Program-made: the position numbers and the translations under genes
NCBI GenBank assembly: GCA_937139495.1
Contig: CAKZQC010000026.1
Coordinates: 186,001 to 250,000 of the forward strand
From: an uncultured Saprospiraceae bacterium
Lineage (GTDB): Bacteria > Bacteroidota > Bacteroidia > Chitinophagales > Saprospiraceae
DNA length: 64,000 nucleotides
Direction: 5' to 3'
Part shown: positions 18,833 to 26,515 of the stretch, one piece after another
Numbering within the stretch: the stretch's first letter is position 1
Layout of the letters: each line of letters opens with the position of its first letter
The notes under the pieces: generated by a model
The model's input: the letters and a program-made list of their open reading frames with translations, nothing else
Told to the model about the DNA's origin: nothing
The model's database searches: none

Positions 18833-19735
18833 ATGAAAGTATCAAAAATGAAAAGTATTTTCTTTGTACTGCTTAGTCTCCCATTTCTACAATCCTGCAC
18901 TACCGAAGCTCCTCATTCATTGGAGGGTGCTCCTGATGGTCTCTGGGTTCCTAATATTGCTACTCCTTCAACATCTTTTCCGTCCTTACTATACGTCTAT
19001 CTAAAATCAGATAGTACAAAAAGAGCTACCATAGATATCTTACCTACGACCTTATACAATGATGAGGAACAAAAAATTATACGGAGTAAAGATCAAATTC
19101 ATTTAGAATTAGGGCATTTTCGTTTTTTCATTAATTACAGTGATGATAAGTTATCTTTAATTCGGCAATATTCAATAGATACTGCTTCTATAGATACGCT
19201 TTATTTTGTTCATAGAACAAAAGGTATACCTGAACCTTATCACTGTGACTCGCTCATTTCGACGGTTGCTACTAGTGTTTGGGAGTGTCAGCCAGAAGGG
19301 GAAGACAAATATTACTTATTTATAGAAAAAAGTATAGCGAGAATAAAAAGTCTTAGTACTTACAAAGAACAGATGGGGTTTCTGACTACAGGGATTCAGC
19401 TTGATTCTATTCATGACGAATATATCGCTAGTATTCACCCTATACATAGATACAAATATGGCCTAAAGATGTATTTTAGGATCATGGACAATGTCATCTT
19501 AGTCGATTTCGAGCCGAATGATACATTATCTGTTTTAGATTTTAGAAAGAATGATTATGTTGTTACGCAATTAGATAGGAACAATATGTATCTAGAACCC
19601 TCTGGTAGCTTCGGTTATGATTATCCTTCTATCAAAATGACACGGGTATATCCAATCAGTAACCAAGTTGATACAATGCTGCGGTACTATGAAATTAGTG
19701 AAAAAATGTTAGAAGAAGCAGGAATGAAATACTGA
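18833..19735 (+). CDS. Predicted lipoprotein, related to 17712-18608
   Basis: A 300-residue protein with signal peptide and lipobox (LQSC). The start is either MKVSKM or the Met at codon 6. It shares the PDGLWV motif and the GIP...DSLIS...VW region with the lipoprotein at 17712-18608, so the two come from an old duplication. The mature part is rich in Asp, Ser and Tyr and has no domain I recognise. It lies just upstream of the first peptidoglycan hydrolase gene but is separated from it by 258 nt containing a terminator and a promoter. Confidence 0.78.
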   Translation: MKVSKMKSIFFVLLSLPFLQSCTTEAPHSLEGAPDGLWVPNIATPSTSFPSLLYVYLKSDSTKRATIDILPTTLYNDEEQKIIRSKDQIHLELGHFRFFINYSDDKLSLIRQYSIDTASIDTLYFVHRTKGIPEPYHCDSLISTVATSVWECQPEGEDKYYLFIEKSIARIKSLSTYKEQMGFLTTGIQLDSIHDEYIASIHPIHRYKYGLKMYFRIMDNVILVDFEPNDTLSVLDFRKNDYVVTQLDRNNMYLEPSGSFGYDYPSIKMTRVYPISNQVDTMLRYYEISEKMLEEAGMKY

Positions 19736-19797
19736 GTAATAACCTCTAACACATCAAAAATCATTATCATTTTAGTGCTACTGTATCTTTGCATCTG

Positions 19798-19875
19798 CTA
19801 ATAAGCCATAGTATTACAGCCAATACACTCAAGCAGAATATTCCAATATAGGAGTATTCTGCTTTTGATTTTTAG
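19798..19875 (+). ncRNA. Candidate small transcript between two genes
   Basis: A -7 box TATCTTTG at 19784-19791 is followed after about 40 nt by a hairpin terminator (19832-19874). There is no gene between them, so a roughly 75-nt RNA is possible. No -33 TTG is visible at the right spacing, and no known RNA family is recognised. Confidence 0.22.
19832..19874 (+). terminator. Terminator upstream of the first peptidoglycan hydrolase gene
   Basis: The stem AGCAGAATA(C)TCC with its complement is followed by a T-rich tail. It separates the lipoprotein gene from the hydrolase promoter. Confidence 0.65.
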
Positions 19876-19914
19876 GCTATTCCACCCCTCCTAGCATTTC
19901 AATCAAAATATTAC

Positions 19915-19945
19915 TTGTTTTTTCGTCAAAAAAAGGGTAGATTAG
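19915..19945 (+). promoter_or_regulatory. Predicted promoter of the NlpC/P60-type hydrolase gene
   Basis: TTG at 19915-19917 (within TTACTTG), 20 nt, then TAGATTAG at 19938-19945. The second hydrolase has TTTG-N19-TAAATTAG with a similar A-rich spacer (22743-22773), and the operon at 17410 has TTACTTG-N20-TAGTTAG. Confidence 0.5.
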
Positions 19946-19993
19946 TGCGTCTTATACTAGGCATTCATTTTTCTACTTTAATCTATTATTACT

Positions 19994-21556
19994 ATGAGTG
20001 AGCAATTAAATAAACTAAAAGCCCTACGTGTCAACCTCCGCAAAATGGTGGATACCCTTGATCATTATCAAGAATTATTCGAGGCAGATGGTTATATCAG
20101 TCCAGAGGAAAAAACGGCACTGCAAAAAATGAATGCGAGTATCGCTAAAATTAATGCAGAAATAGACCAACGAGAAGATAAGTTATCCTTCGGAAAATCT
20201 ATTTCCAATGTCGGATCTAAAACCGTAGAAGCAATCGGCGATGCACTCAGCCGCAAAGATGATGCTCCACACACGGAAGCAGAATTGACACAACAAGATA
20301 TTGATGTGACGCTAGCAGCAGGCGAAACTACTCCTAATACGACCGATACCACAGCAACCGACGATACCACAACCAACACAGATACCGCTAGTAACGATGA
20401 TACTACATCGGACACAACTGATACAACTAGTACGAATGACGACGACGCTAGTGACAGTAGTGATACCACAACTGACCACGAAGAGATACAAGAACCAACA
20501 GGTTCTGTTATCAGTAAGTCGGTAGGAAAAGGGGGCGATAATGTACTAAACGATGTACTAATTGTACAAAAACTATTGAGAGACAATTGGAAGTTTGATA
20601 TTCCGCAAGATGGCGAATGCGGTGCTACTACTATTCGTGCTATCGGACAGTTTCAGTTCAAGAATGTACAAAATATGGCTGCATCGCAAGATAGCAGAAT
20701 AGATCCTAATGGCAATAGCTGGAAGCACTTAATTGGCGAAAGAACCCATGGATTTGCACCTACCGCAGATGGTACATTGGCTGGAGCCGAAACAGAAGAC
20801 GAAAAAAGATTAGCAGCCTTTGCTGAATCTGTTGGAGATATTCAGATAGAGGTAGCTCCAGGACAATTTGTAGGAGTCCGTCCACCTTATCATATGAATA
20901 GCACCAAAAGAAGAGTTCCTGTCAATGAGGCTAGAGCCAACAACAAAGGGGGTGCTATTGGTAAAATAATACGCAACTTGGGTATCAACAGCGTAGGAAA
21001 AACAACACCTGAAGAAATCAAATTATTCTTAGAGACTTGTATCAAAGCTGGACATGTATCCGATACTTCATCTACTGGAATGAATGACTTTTTAGATGAA
21101 TATGGTATCACAATGGATTGTTCTGGACTAGTGGTACAGTCGATCAATTATATGCAAGATGGCTCAGATAGTCCTGAAATGAAAGATGCTTGGACCAACA
21201 ATATAGTTGCTATTGCTACTAAAATAACCACTCCTTCTAATTTGGTAGCAGGTGACGTGATGGTCAAAAATGGACACGTACGATTAATCATTGATGTGGA
21301 TGTAGAAGGCAACGAACTTCATTTCACTACTGTAGAATCTACGGCTAGCAAAGTCATTGGTTATGGCGGTGGTACTGGTAGTGATGGCGGCGATGGTGTA
21401 GGACAACGCCGATTCAGATTCAAAGACAAGTCTGCTATGTCTGGTATAGAATATCACAACGGTCAAGATTGGGTAGCTAGTAGTGACGAAGATAAGTATC
21501 AGTACAGAAGAATTGATACAGCTTCACAGGCGAAATTGAACGCTTTGCACAATTAA
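19994..21556 (+). CDS. Modular NlpC/P60-like peptidoglycan hydrolase with non-Sec N-terminal module
   Basis: A 520-residue protein. Residues 1-65 are a helical leader (TLDHYQELFEADG, then KMNASI) shared with the hydrolase at 22850. A Thr/Asp-rich linker (about 95-165) leads to a peptidoglycan-binding-like domain (about 168-250, with DVLIVQKLL and RIDPNGNSWK). The C-terminal domain has a cysteine-peptidase pattern: DCSG with Cys376, then NGHVRLI with His428 and a later VEST acid. This fits NlpC/P60 endopeptidases, which cut cell-wall peptide stems. There is no signal peptide although every recognisable domain acts on peptidoglycan, so delivery by a phage-like or contractile route is inferred. 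A strong terminator follows. Confidence 0.85.
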   Translation: MSEQLNKLKALRVNLRKMVDTLDHYQELFEADGYISPEEKTALQKMNASIAKINAEIDQREDKLSFGKSISNVGSKTVEAIGDALSRKDDAPHTEAELTQQDIDVTLAAGETTPNTTDTTATDDTTTNTDTASNDDTTSDTTDTTSTNDDDASDSSDTTTDHEEIQEPTGSVISKSVGKGGDNVLNDVLIVQKLLRDNWKFDIPQDGECGATTIRAIGQFQFKNVQNMAASQDSRIDPNGNSWKHLIGERTHGFAPTADGTLAGAETEDEKRLAAFAESVGDIQIEVAPGQFVGVRPPYHMNSTKRRVPVNEARANNKGGAIGKIIRNLGINSVGKTTPEEIKLFLETCIKAGHVSDTSSTGMNDFLDEYGITMDCSGLVVQSINYMQDGSDSPEMKDAWTNNIVAIATKITTPSNLVAGDVMVKNGHVRLIIDVDVEGNELHFTTVESTASKVIGYGGGTGSDGGDGVGQRRFRFKDKSAMSGIEYHNGQDWVASSDEDKYQYRRIDTASQAKLNALHN

Positions 21557-21583
21557 AATAAGAATAGTTTTCCACTATAAATT

Positions 21584-21621
21584 GAATGGCAACGACTTGT
21601 ATATACAAGTCGTTGCCATTC
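21584..21621. terminator. Bidirectional terminator
   Basis: A perfect 18-bp inverted repeat with a 2-nt centre lies between the convergent hydrolase and lipoprotein genes. Confidence 0.8.
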
Positions 21622-21647
21622 TTATTTACGGTAGCAAGTATTAGGTA

Positions 21648-22124
21648 TTATCCATAATAATTAATATGAACCACTTGATAATTGCCTTTATCATTTTTCA
21701 TGATGTATATATTGATTCCCATCACCAATTCCTCTTCTCCTTCTATCTCTTCCTCCATATTAAACGCCAAAGCTCCTTCCTTGTAGGTATCATCTGCGGC
21801 AGTTAATTCGGTATATATACTACTCAGTATAGCCGCCTTTACCGAAGGGTTATTTTTGAACGTAGTGACGCTCTGTTCTTCGCTATATAGCTGTTGCAAT
21901 GTTGTTTCGTCTGCTGCTGCTATTGCTTTTTTGTAGGTGTCCCAAAAGCCTTGGGCAGTAGTCAAGTCCATTGCTACTTTTGCTGGCTGCTCTGGAGGCG
22001 TATCAGTGGTAGCTGTTGGCGTATCTACATTTTTGTCGGCAACGACAGCAGGTTCGTTATTGCTACAGCTCACAGCAGTTATCATTAGAGAGGCAAAGAG
22101 TATCGTTTGTTTTAAAGTTTTCAT
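21648..22124 (-). CDS. Small lipoprotein, possible immunity partner (pair member 1)
   Basis: A 158-residue protein with signal peptide and a cysteine lipobox (AVSCS), then a Thr/Pro-rich linker. The mature domain begins with DLTTAQGFWDTYKKAIA and is probably an NTF2/SnoaL-like alpha/beta fold, judged only from the pattern of helix then strands ending in YQVVHINYYG. It is related to the neighbour at 22167-22637. It lies between the two peptidoglycan hydrolase genes, on the opposite strand. Lipoproteins next to cell-wall hydrolases can be immunity proteins or anchors; this role is inference. Confidence 0.75.
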   Translation of the reverse strand: MKTLKQTILFASLMITAVSCSNNEPAVVADKNVDTPTATTDTPPEQPAKVAMDLTTAQGFWDTYKKAIAAADETTLQQLYSEEQSVTTFKNNPSVKAAILSSIYTELTAADDTYKEGALAFNMEEEIEGEEELVMGINIYIMKNDKGNYQVVHINYYG

Positions 22125-22166
22125 CCTGTTCAGTTTTTTTAGAAAAATTGTTTAATAAAGCATTTT

Positions 22167-22637
22167 TTAGCCCGCTTCGAATATTTCGAATATTTCGAAA
22201 TTTCCTGCTTCATTTTTCCATATAAAAATCGTAGTCGTTGGCTGATCCATCTCTGCCACCCCTTCATAATTCATGGTCATTACAAATTCGTACATAGATT
22301 TCCCTGCTTCCATCCTTCTACTTTTTTTTATATTTGTCGGGTCACTATTCGCTATCAATACTTGATAATCTGGCTCTAACAAGGAAGAAGCCCCTACGTT
22401 AGGTAATGTCAGTTCTTTAATTTTTTCTTTGTTTTTACTAGCGATGGCTTCTTTTAGTATCACCCAAAAACCTTCTATTGTCGTCAAATCTATAGGTACT
22501 TTTTTTTCTAACACCACCACTGTTTCACTAGTGTTGGGAGTATCTATTTTATCCAAAGGCGCAGTATCGTTGTTGCAGCTGATTAAGCTACTCATGCAGA
22601 GCAATAGCAAAAAATAATTACGTTTAAGTACTTTCAT
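22167..22637 (-). CDS. Small lipoprotein, possible immunity partner (pair member 2)
   Basis: A 156-residue relative of 21648-22124. It has a signal peptide with lipobox SLISC, a Thr/Glu-rich linker and the same opening, IDLTTIEGFW, followed by KEAIA. Both end in strand-rich segments with a basic residue and FEIFEIFEAG or VVHINYYG. The two genes are 42 nt apart and in the same direction, so they are probably one operon that starts at 22637. Its start lies 212 nt from, and is divergent to, the M15-type hydrolase gene at 22850, so both could respond to the same regulator. Confidence 0.75.
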   Translation of the reverse strand: MKVLKRNYFLLLLCMSSLISCNNDTAPLDKIDTPNTSETVVVLEKKVPIDLTTIEGFWVILKEAIASKNKEKIKELTLPNVGASSLLEPDYQVLIANSDPTNIKKSRRMEAGKSMYEFVMTMNYEGVAEMDQPTTTIFIWKNEAGNFEIFEIFEAG

Positions 22638-22742
22638 TTAATATTGATTAATAGAGGTTATTACAACTTCATTCGTAATAACCTCTTATGTTAGAGACAA
22701 AATATTTATGGAGCTTTTTTAGCCATTTAATATAAAAATTAG

Positions 22743-22773
22743 TTTGTTTTTGTTAAAAAAAATGCTAAATTAG
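22743..22773 (+). promoter_or_regulatory. Predicted promoter of the M15-type hydrolase gene
   Basis: TTTG at 22743-22746, 19 nt, then TAAATTAG at 22766-22773. The T-rich then A-rich spacer resembles that of the promoter at 19915-19945. The gene starts 77 nt downstream. Confidence 0.5.
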
Positions 22774-22849
22774 TAGCGCCTAATATTTCATAAACAACTA
22801 GTAATTAGAGTTTTTCTCTAAAACTACTACCATCTATATCCTATATATT

Positions 22850-24331
22850 ATGAACAAACAATTACAAGGGTTACAAGTATTGCGTACCAAAGTAACTAAA
22901 CTAAAAGAAACACTTGACTACTACCAAGATTTATTCAAGCAAGATGGTATAATTGATGCTCAAGAGCAGTCTCATCTAGATAAAATGAATGCAACAATCG
23001 ATCTTATTACCAATACGATTGGTCAGAAAGAAGGTGAAATACAAGGTGCTACTACTGATACCAGTAGCTCTAATATGGGTATGGGCGAGACCGATGCTCC
23101 TGCCGCCAACACTGCTAATGCAGAGAATGATACAGCAGAGGATACCACTGCAGCCACTCCACCAGAAACAGTAACGACTGCTCCTACCTCTAGTGCTTCG
23201 ATTGGAGCTTCTGTAGGTGTTCGTGGTGTCAATAATCCTGATGATGTAACTATCGTACAGACATTGCTAAACGAAAAAGGAAACTCCTTGACTGTAGATG
23301 GCAAAATTGGTAACAATACCAATAATGCTATCAAAGCATTTCAGGCAACACTTGGACACAGCAACCCTGATGGACGTATCGACGTGGGTGGCAAAACATG
23401 GAAAGCATTGTCCGCTAGTACCTCTACTAGTACACCAACTACTGATAGCAGTACTGATGATACTTCAGACACCAGCAATGATACTAGCACAGATGAAACT
23501 TCAACCGAAACTCCAGCTACTCCTAGTGCTGCTATTGGTGCTTCTGTAGGTGTTCGTGGTGTTAATAATCCTGATGATGTAACTATCGTACAGACATTGC
23601 TAAACGAAAAAGGAAACTCCTTGACCGTAGATGGCAAAATTGGTAACAATACCAATAACGCTATCAAAGCATTTCAGGCAACACTCGGACACAGCAATCC
23701 TGATGGACGTATCGACGCAGGTGGCAAAACATGGAAAGCATTGTCAGGTGGTGGTAGCGCCACGACTAGCACGCCAGCCACAGACGGTGCCTCTGGACCA
23801 GATGCATCCACGCCAGCCGATCCTAACGCAGGAAGTGGTGATTTTACACACCCCAACTGGAGCAATGTATCCATCACTTATGGCAGCAAAGCCGTAAAAC
23901 TTAATGCTAGAGCAGACAAGTTGATTCGTAGTATTTTGGCTGCCTCTGGACAGACTAGTGCTCGCTTGACCAGTACACTCCGCTCTTATCACGACCAAGC
24001 TCGTATCACCAAAACACAAACATACCCTAACCGTGGAGCCGCTACAGTTGCTCAATGGTATGGTCAAGATGTACTAGATGCTTGCGAAACAATGAGTGTC
24101 GCTGATTTTGCTGTCTGGTGGGAAGCTAGAGACAAAAGAAGAGGTAGAGTATCAAGCCGACACCTTTCTGGTTGGGCGATGGATGTGGTGCCAAACGGCA
24201 ACCGTTCTACTTTTGCTAGCAAAGTACAGGAATTGGTTCCTGTGTCAGGTTCTGGCGTTCGCAAAATAATCAAGAAAGGACAAATGAATGAGCCTGTTGA
24301 TCATGTAGAATTCATGTTTGAAGTCTGCTAA
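22850..24331 (+). CDS. Modular M15-like peptidoglycan peptidase with two PG-binding repeats
   Basis: A 493-residue protein. Residues 1-65 are the shared helical leader (TLDYYQDLFKQDG, KMNATI). Two near-identical peptidoglycan-binding domains (about 117-188 and 228-299) are joined by Ser/Thr/Asp-rich linkers. The C-terminal domain (about 330-493) has an M15/DD-peptidase zinc pattern: SRHLSGWAMD with His438 and Asp445, then VDHVEF with His485. Such enzymes cut D-Ala or peptide cross-links. As with the hydrolase at 19994, there is no signal peptide, which points to non-Sec delivery. Another DD-peptidase-fold enzyme could share this pattern. A strong terminator follows. Confidence 0.87.
   Translation: MNKQLQGLQVLRTKVTKLKETLDYYQDLFKQDGIIDAQEQSHLDKMNATIDLITNTIGQKEGEIQGATTDTSSSNMGMGETDAPAANTANAENDTAEDTTAATPPETVTTAPTSSASIGASVGVRGVNNPDDVTIVQTLLNEKGNSLTVDGKIGNNTNNAIKAFQATLGHSNPDGRIDVGGKTWKALSASTSTSTPTTDSSTDDTSDTSNDTSTDETSTETPATPSAAIGASVGVRGVNNPDDVTIVQTLLNEKGNSLTVDGKIGNNTNNAIKAFQATLGHSNPDGRIDAGGKTWKALSGGGSATTSTPATDGASGPDASTPADPNAGSGDFTHPNWSNVSITYGSKAVKLNARADKLIRSILAASGQTSARLTSTLRSYHDQARITKTQTYPNRGAATVAQWYGQDVLDACETMSVADFAVWWEARDKRRGRVSSRHLSGWAMDVVPNGNRSTFASKVQELVPVSGSGVRKIIKKGQMNEPVDHVEFMFEVC
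23201..23745 (+). repeat. Two 212-bp nearly identical direct repeats
   Basis: Copies at 23201-23412 and 23534-23745 encode the two peptidoglycan-binding domains and differ at only a few positions, many silent. The near identity means a recent duplication or ongoing gene conversion; recombination between copies would delete one domain in frame. Confidence 0.9.
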
Positions 24332-24350
24332 ATAACATTCCATATTCATA

Positions 24351-24391
24351 GCAAACAGGGCAATTACTACAATAGTAATTGCCCTGTTTGC
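24351..24391. terminator. Bidirectional terminator
   Basis: A perfect inverted repeat of about 19 bp per arm lies between the convergent hydrolase and GNAT-like genes. Confidence 0.8.
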
Positions 24392-24412
24392 ATACCTATT
24401 CTAAAATATTTC

Positions 24413-25684
24413 TTAGGATTTGAATGGACTTCTGGGCTGCCAGACTTCTTTGGGATTGATAGAATCAAACACTAAATTAATGAGCTTGCTCGAAATGGTA
24501 TTGCGGTGCTTGATAAAGCAGACAAAATCCGTTGGTTCTGCTCCGACCGAACTTTTGATTTCTAAAGCCGTACGAGCAAAATCAATCCTATGACATCGGT
24601 TATCTATACCCAACTTCACCAAGTCGTACAAAATGTTCAGGTAAACTTGATGCTCTCTATTGTAGGCACCATTGACACCCAAAAAGTGTGCGTCCATTTC
24701 GCCATAATTAAAGATAGCCGTATAGAACGCCACCAATTCGCCTTCTATATAATACGCCACCAACTGATAGCGGTCGCCTAGTTGCCGTTTGAGTGCCGTG
24801 AAGTATTGTGGGTGCAGCAAAAAAGCATTAAAACCTGCTCCATCTGCTATTTCTTGATACAGTTGATAGATAGCCATTTCGTTGGCTTCTATTTCTTCCA
24901 AACTCAATACCTTGCTTTGTATAGCTGCTCCTTTTTTGCTGGCCCTTCTGGCTCGCACCCTATATTTGGAGCTCATATCCTCCAAGTATTGCTCAAAATT
25001 CGTCCAATTGGGTCTTATATTCATCTTCATACCAGGCTGCATCAAGAAAGAGTGGTAATTCTTTTGTGTCAATGACTTCTCAAAATCATTGTCCATCTCC
25101 TTATTGCTTGATTGCTGCAAGTGGTCTTTGATGAAATGAATGCTTATTTTTTGCTGTTGTTTGTCTAGCAATGCTTGCAATTGCAATAAGATCGCTTCCA
25201 GTATTTTAGCTTGTTGCCCTTTGGGCAATGAAGAATCCAGATACATGCCATGCTCGCCTGTCAGCAACATATTGCCCGATATGAGCAATTTGAAATCAGC
25301 TTGTTTGATGATCCACTTTTTCACTGCCTTGCCTATTGCTTGATGTGCTTTTTGTGGTGCTGTACTTTCTTCCGTTTTGAGGCTATCTTCTACACTCAAT
25401 TGAAATATCTGAAAATAAGCTACACCAATAGGCGTTGTATCTTGATACACAATGACGTACCTAAAATCCATTCCACTGGGTGGAAATTGTTCTAATATTT
25501 GCAAATAATCTTGTTGCAAAAACAAATTATTGGCTGGAGCTACCGCCGACCAAATCGCACCAATATCAATAATGCTATTCGTAACCTGTATCGTAATACC
25601 CTGCTGTTTGGGCAGTCGATAAACATCAATAGGTTTTTGATCAATCAATAATTTCTGCGTAGATAATATAGTAGAATTAAACAT
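24413..25684 (-). CDS. FemAB/GNAT-like acyltransferase
   Basis: A 423-residue cytosolic protein. The C-terminal half (about 225-400) resembles the FemAB-type GNAT fold used by peptidoglycan-modifying or lipid/amino-acid acyltransferases: KYRVRARRASKKG, then the ELVAFYTAIFNYGEMDAHFLG strand-helix region and YNILYDLVKLGID. The N-terminal part includes conserved-looking aromatic segments but no clear second copy of the domain. Acceptor and donor cannot be read from the sequence. It stands alone, converging on the M15-type hydrolase, so its closeness to cell-wall genes may be chance. Confidence 0.75.
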   Translation of the reverse strand: MFNSTILSTQKLLIDQKPIDVYRLPKQQGITIQVTNSIIDIGAIWSAVAPANNLFLQQDYLQILEQFPPSGMDFRYVIVYQDTTPIGVAYFQIFQLSVEDSLKTEESTAPQKAHQAIGKAVKKWIIKQADFKLLISGNMLLTGEHGMYLDSSLPKGQQAKILEAILLQLQALLDKQQQKISIHFIKDHLQQSSNKEMDNDFEKSLTQKNYHSFLMQPGMKMNIRPNWTNFEQYLEDMSSKYRVRARRASKKGAAIQSKVLSLEEIEANEMAIYQLYQEIADGAGFNAFLLHPQYFTALKRQLGDRYQLVAYYIEGELVAFYTAIFNYGEMDAHFLGVNGAYNREHQVYLNILYDLVKLGIDNRCHRIDFARTALEIKSSVGAEPTDFVCFIKHRNTISSKLINLVFDSINPKEVWQPRSPFKS

Positions 25685-25910
25685 TCTGTAGAGTTGATAA
25701 ACAAATAAGACGGTGCAAAGCGTCCTAGCTCCGCTATTTGGAACGTAAGTTCTGCTATTATAATTTATTCTCAGCGAATATCTGCTTAATAAATTGTTAA
25801 TATTGTAGTCATACTATCTTTTTGTATCTTCCGATTAAACCTTCCTACTTAATCGAAGTCTTAGGAATAGTACTACAAATAAAAACACCTTATTCTAAAA
25901 TAACAGGCTC

Positions 25911-26480
25911 TTGGTTAACGCTACACATAATCCAGATACGGACAAAAAAATCTTTGCATTGCTGCAAGATAGCCAAACGTATGAACGTGGTTTTGGACTA
26001 TTGATACAAACGTATCAAGAACGCTTGTATTGGCAAATCAATACGATACTCAAACAACACGATGATACTGACGAAGTATTGCAGCAGACTTTTATCAAAA
26101 TATACAAAGGATTAGCCACCTACCGTGGCGATGCACAGTTATATACTTGGATTTACAGAATAGCAACCAATGCTTGTTTCTCGTTCTTGAAAAAGAAAAA
26201 AAGACAACAAACATTAGCACTCGACGACACCGAAAATGGCATTGCTCACCAGTTGACTTCTAGTAGTTATTTTGATGGGCAAGAAGCCGAGTTGCTGCTT
26301 CATCAAGCCATACAAACATTGCCACAAAAACAAAAAGAAGTATTTCTGATGCGGTATTATGATGAAATGCCTTACCAACAAATATCCGATCAGTTGGGTA
26401 CTTCCGTAGGCGGTCTGAAAGCATCTTACCATCATGCGGTCAAAAAAATTGAACATTTTGTAAAAGAAAATATGTCGTAA
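25911..26480 (+). CDS. ECF-type RNA polymerase sigma factor
   Basis: A 189-residue sigma-70 family factor. Region 2 includes DDTDEVLQQTFIKIYKGL and TWIYRIATNACF, which contact core polymerase and the -10 element. Region 4 has LPQKQKEVFLMRYYDEM and the helix-turn-helix YQQISDQLGTSVGGLKASYH. The only usable in-frame start is a TTG at 25911, since an in-frame stop lies 15 nt upstream. Genes at 26516 (membrane protein) and 27093 (secreted small protein) follow closely and in line, the common Bacteroidota arrangement for an envelope-responsive sigma system. Confidence 0.9.
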   Translation: MVNATHNPDTDKKIFALLQDSQTYERGFGLLIQTYQERLYWQINTILKQHDDTDEVLQQTFIKIYKGLATYRGDAQLYTWIYRIATNACFSFLKKKKRQQTLALDDTENGIAHQLTSSSYFDGQEAELLLHQAIQTLPQKQKEVFLMRYYDEMPYQQISDQLGTSVGGLKASYHHAVKKIEHFVKENMS

Positions 26481-26515
26481 CTATTCCTCTTAGAGCGTAC
26501 CTAGAAATTGCAATC

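Noticed and set aside
20092..20586. A 164-residue antisense frame across the linker of the first hydrolase
   Set aside because: It is a shadow of the Thr/Asp/Ser-rich repeats; the opposite frame of such repeats stays open by composition.
23023..23667. Two near-identical antisense frames inside the M15-type hydrolase gene
   Set aside because: They mirror the duplicated peptidoglycan-binding domains and have no start context or independent family signature.
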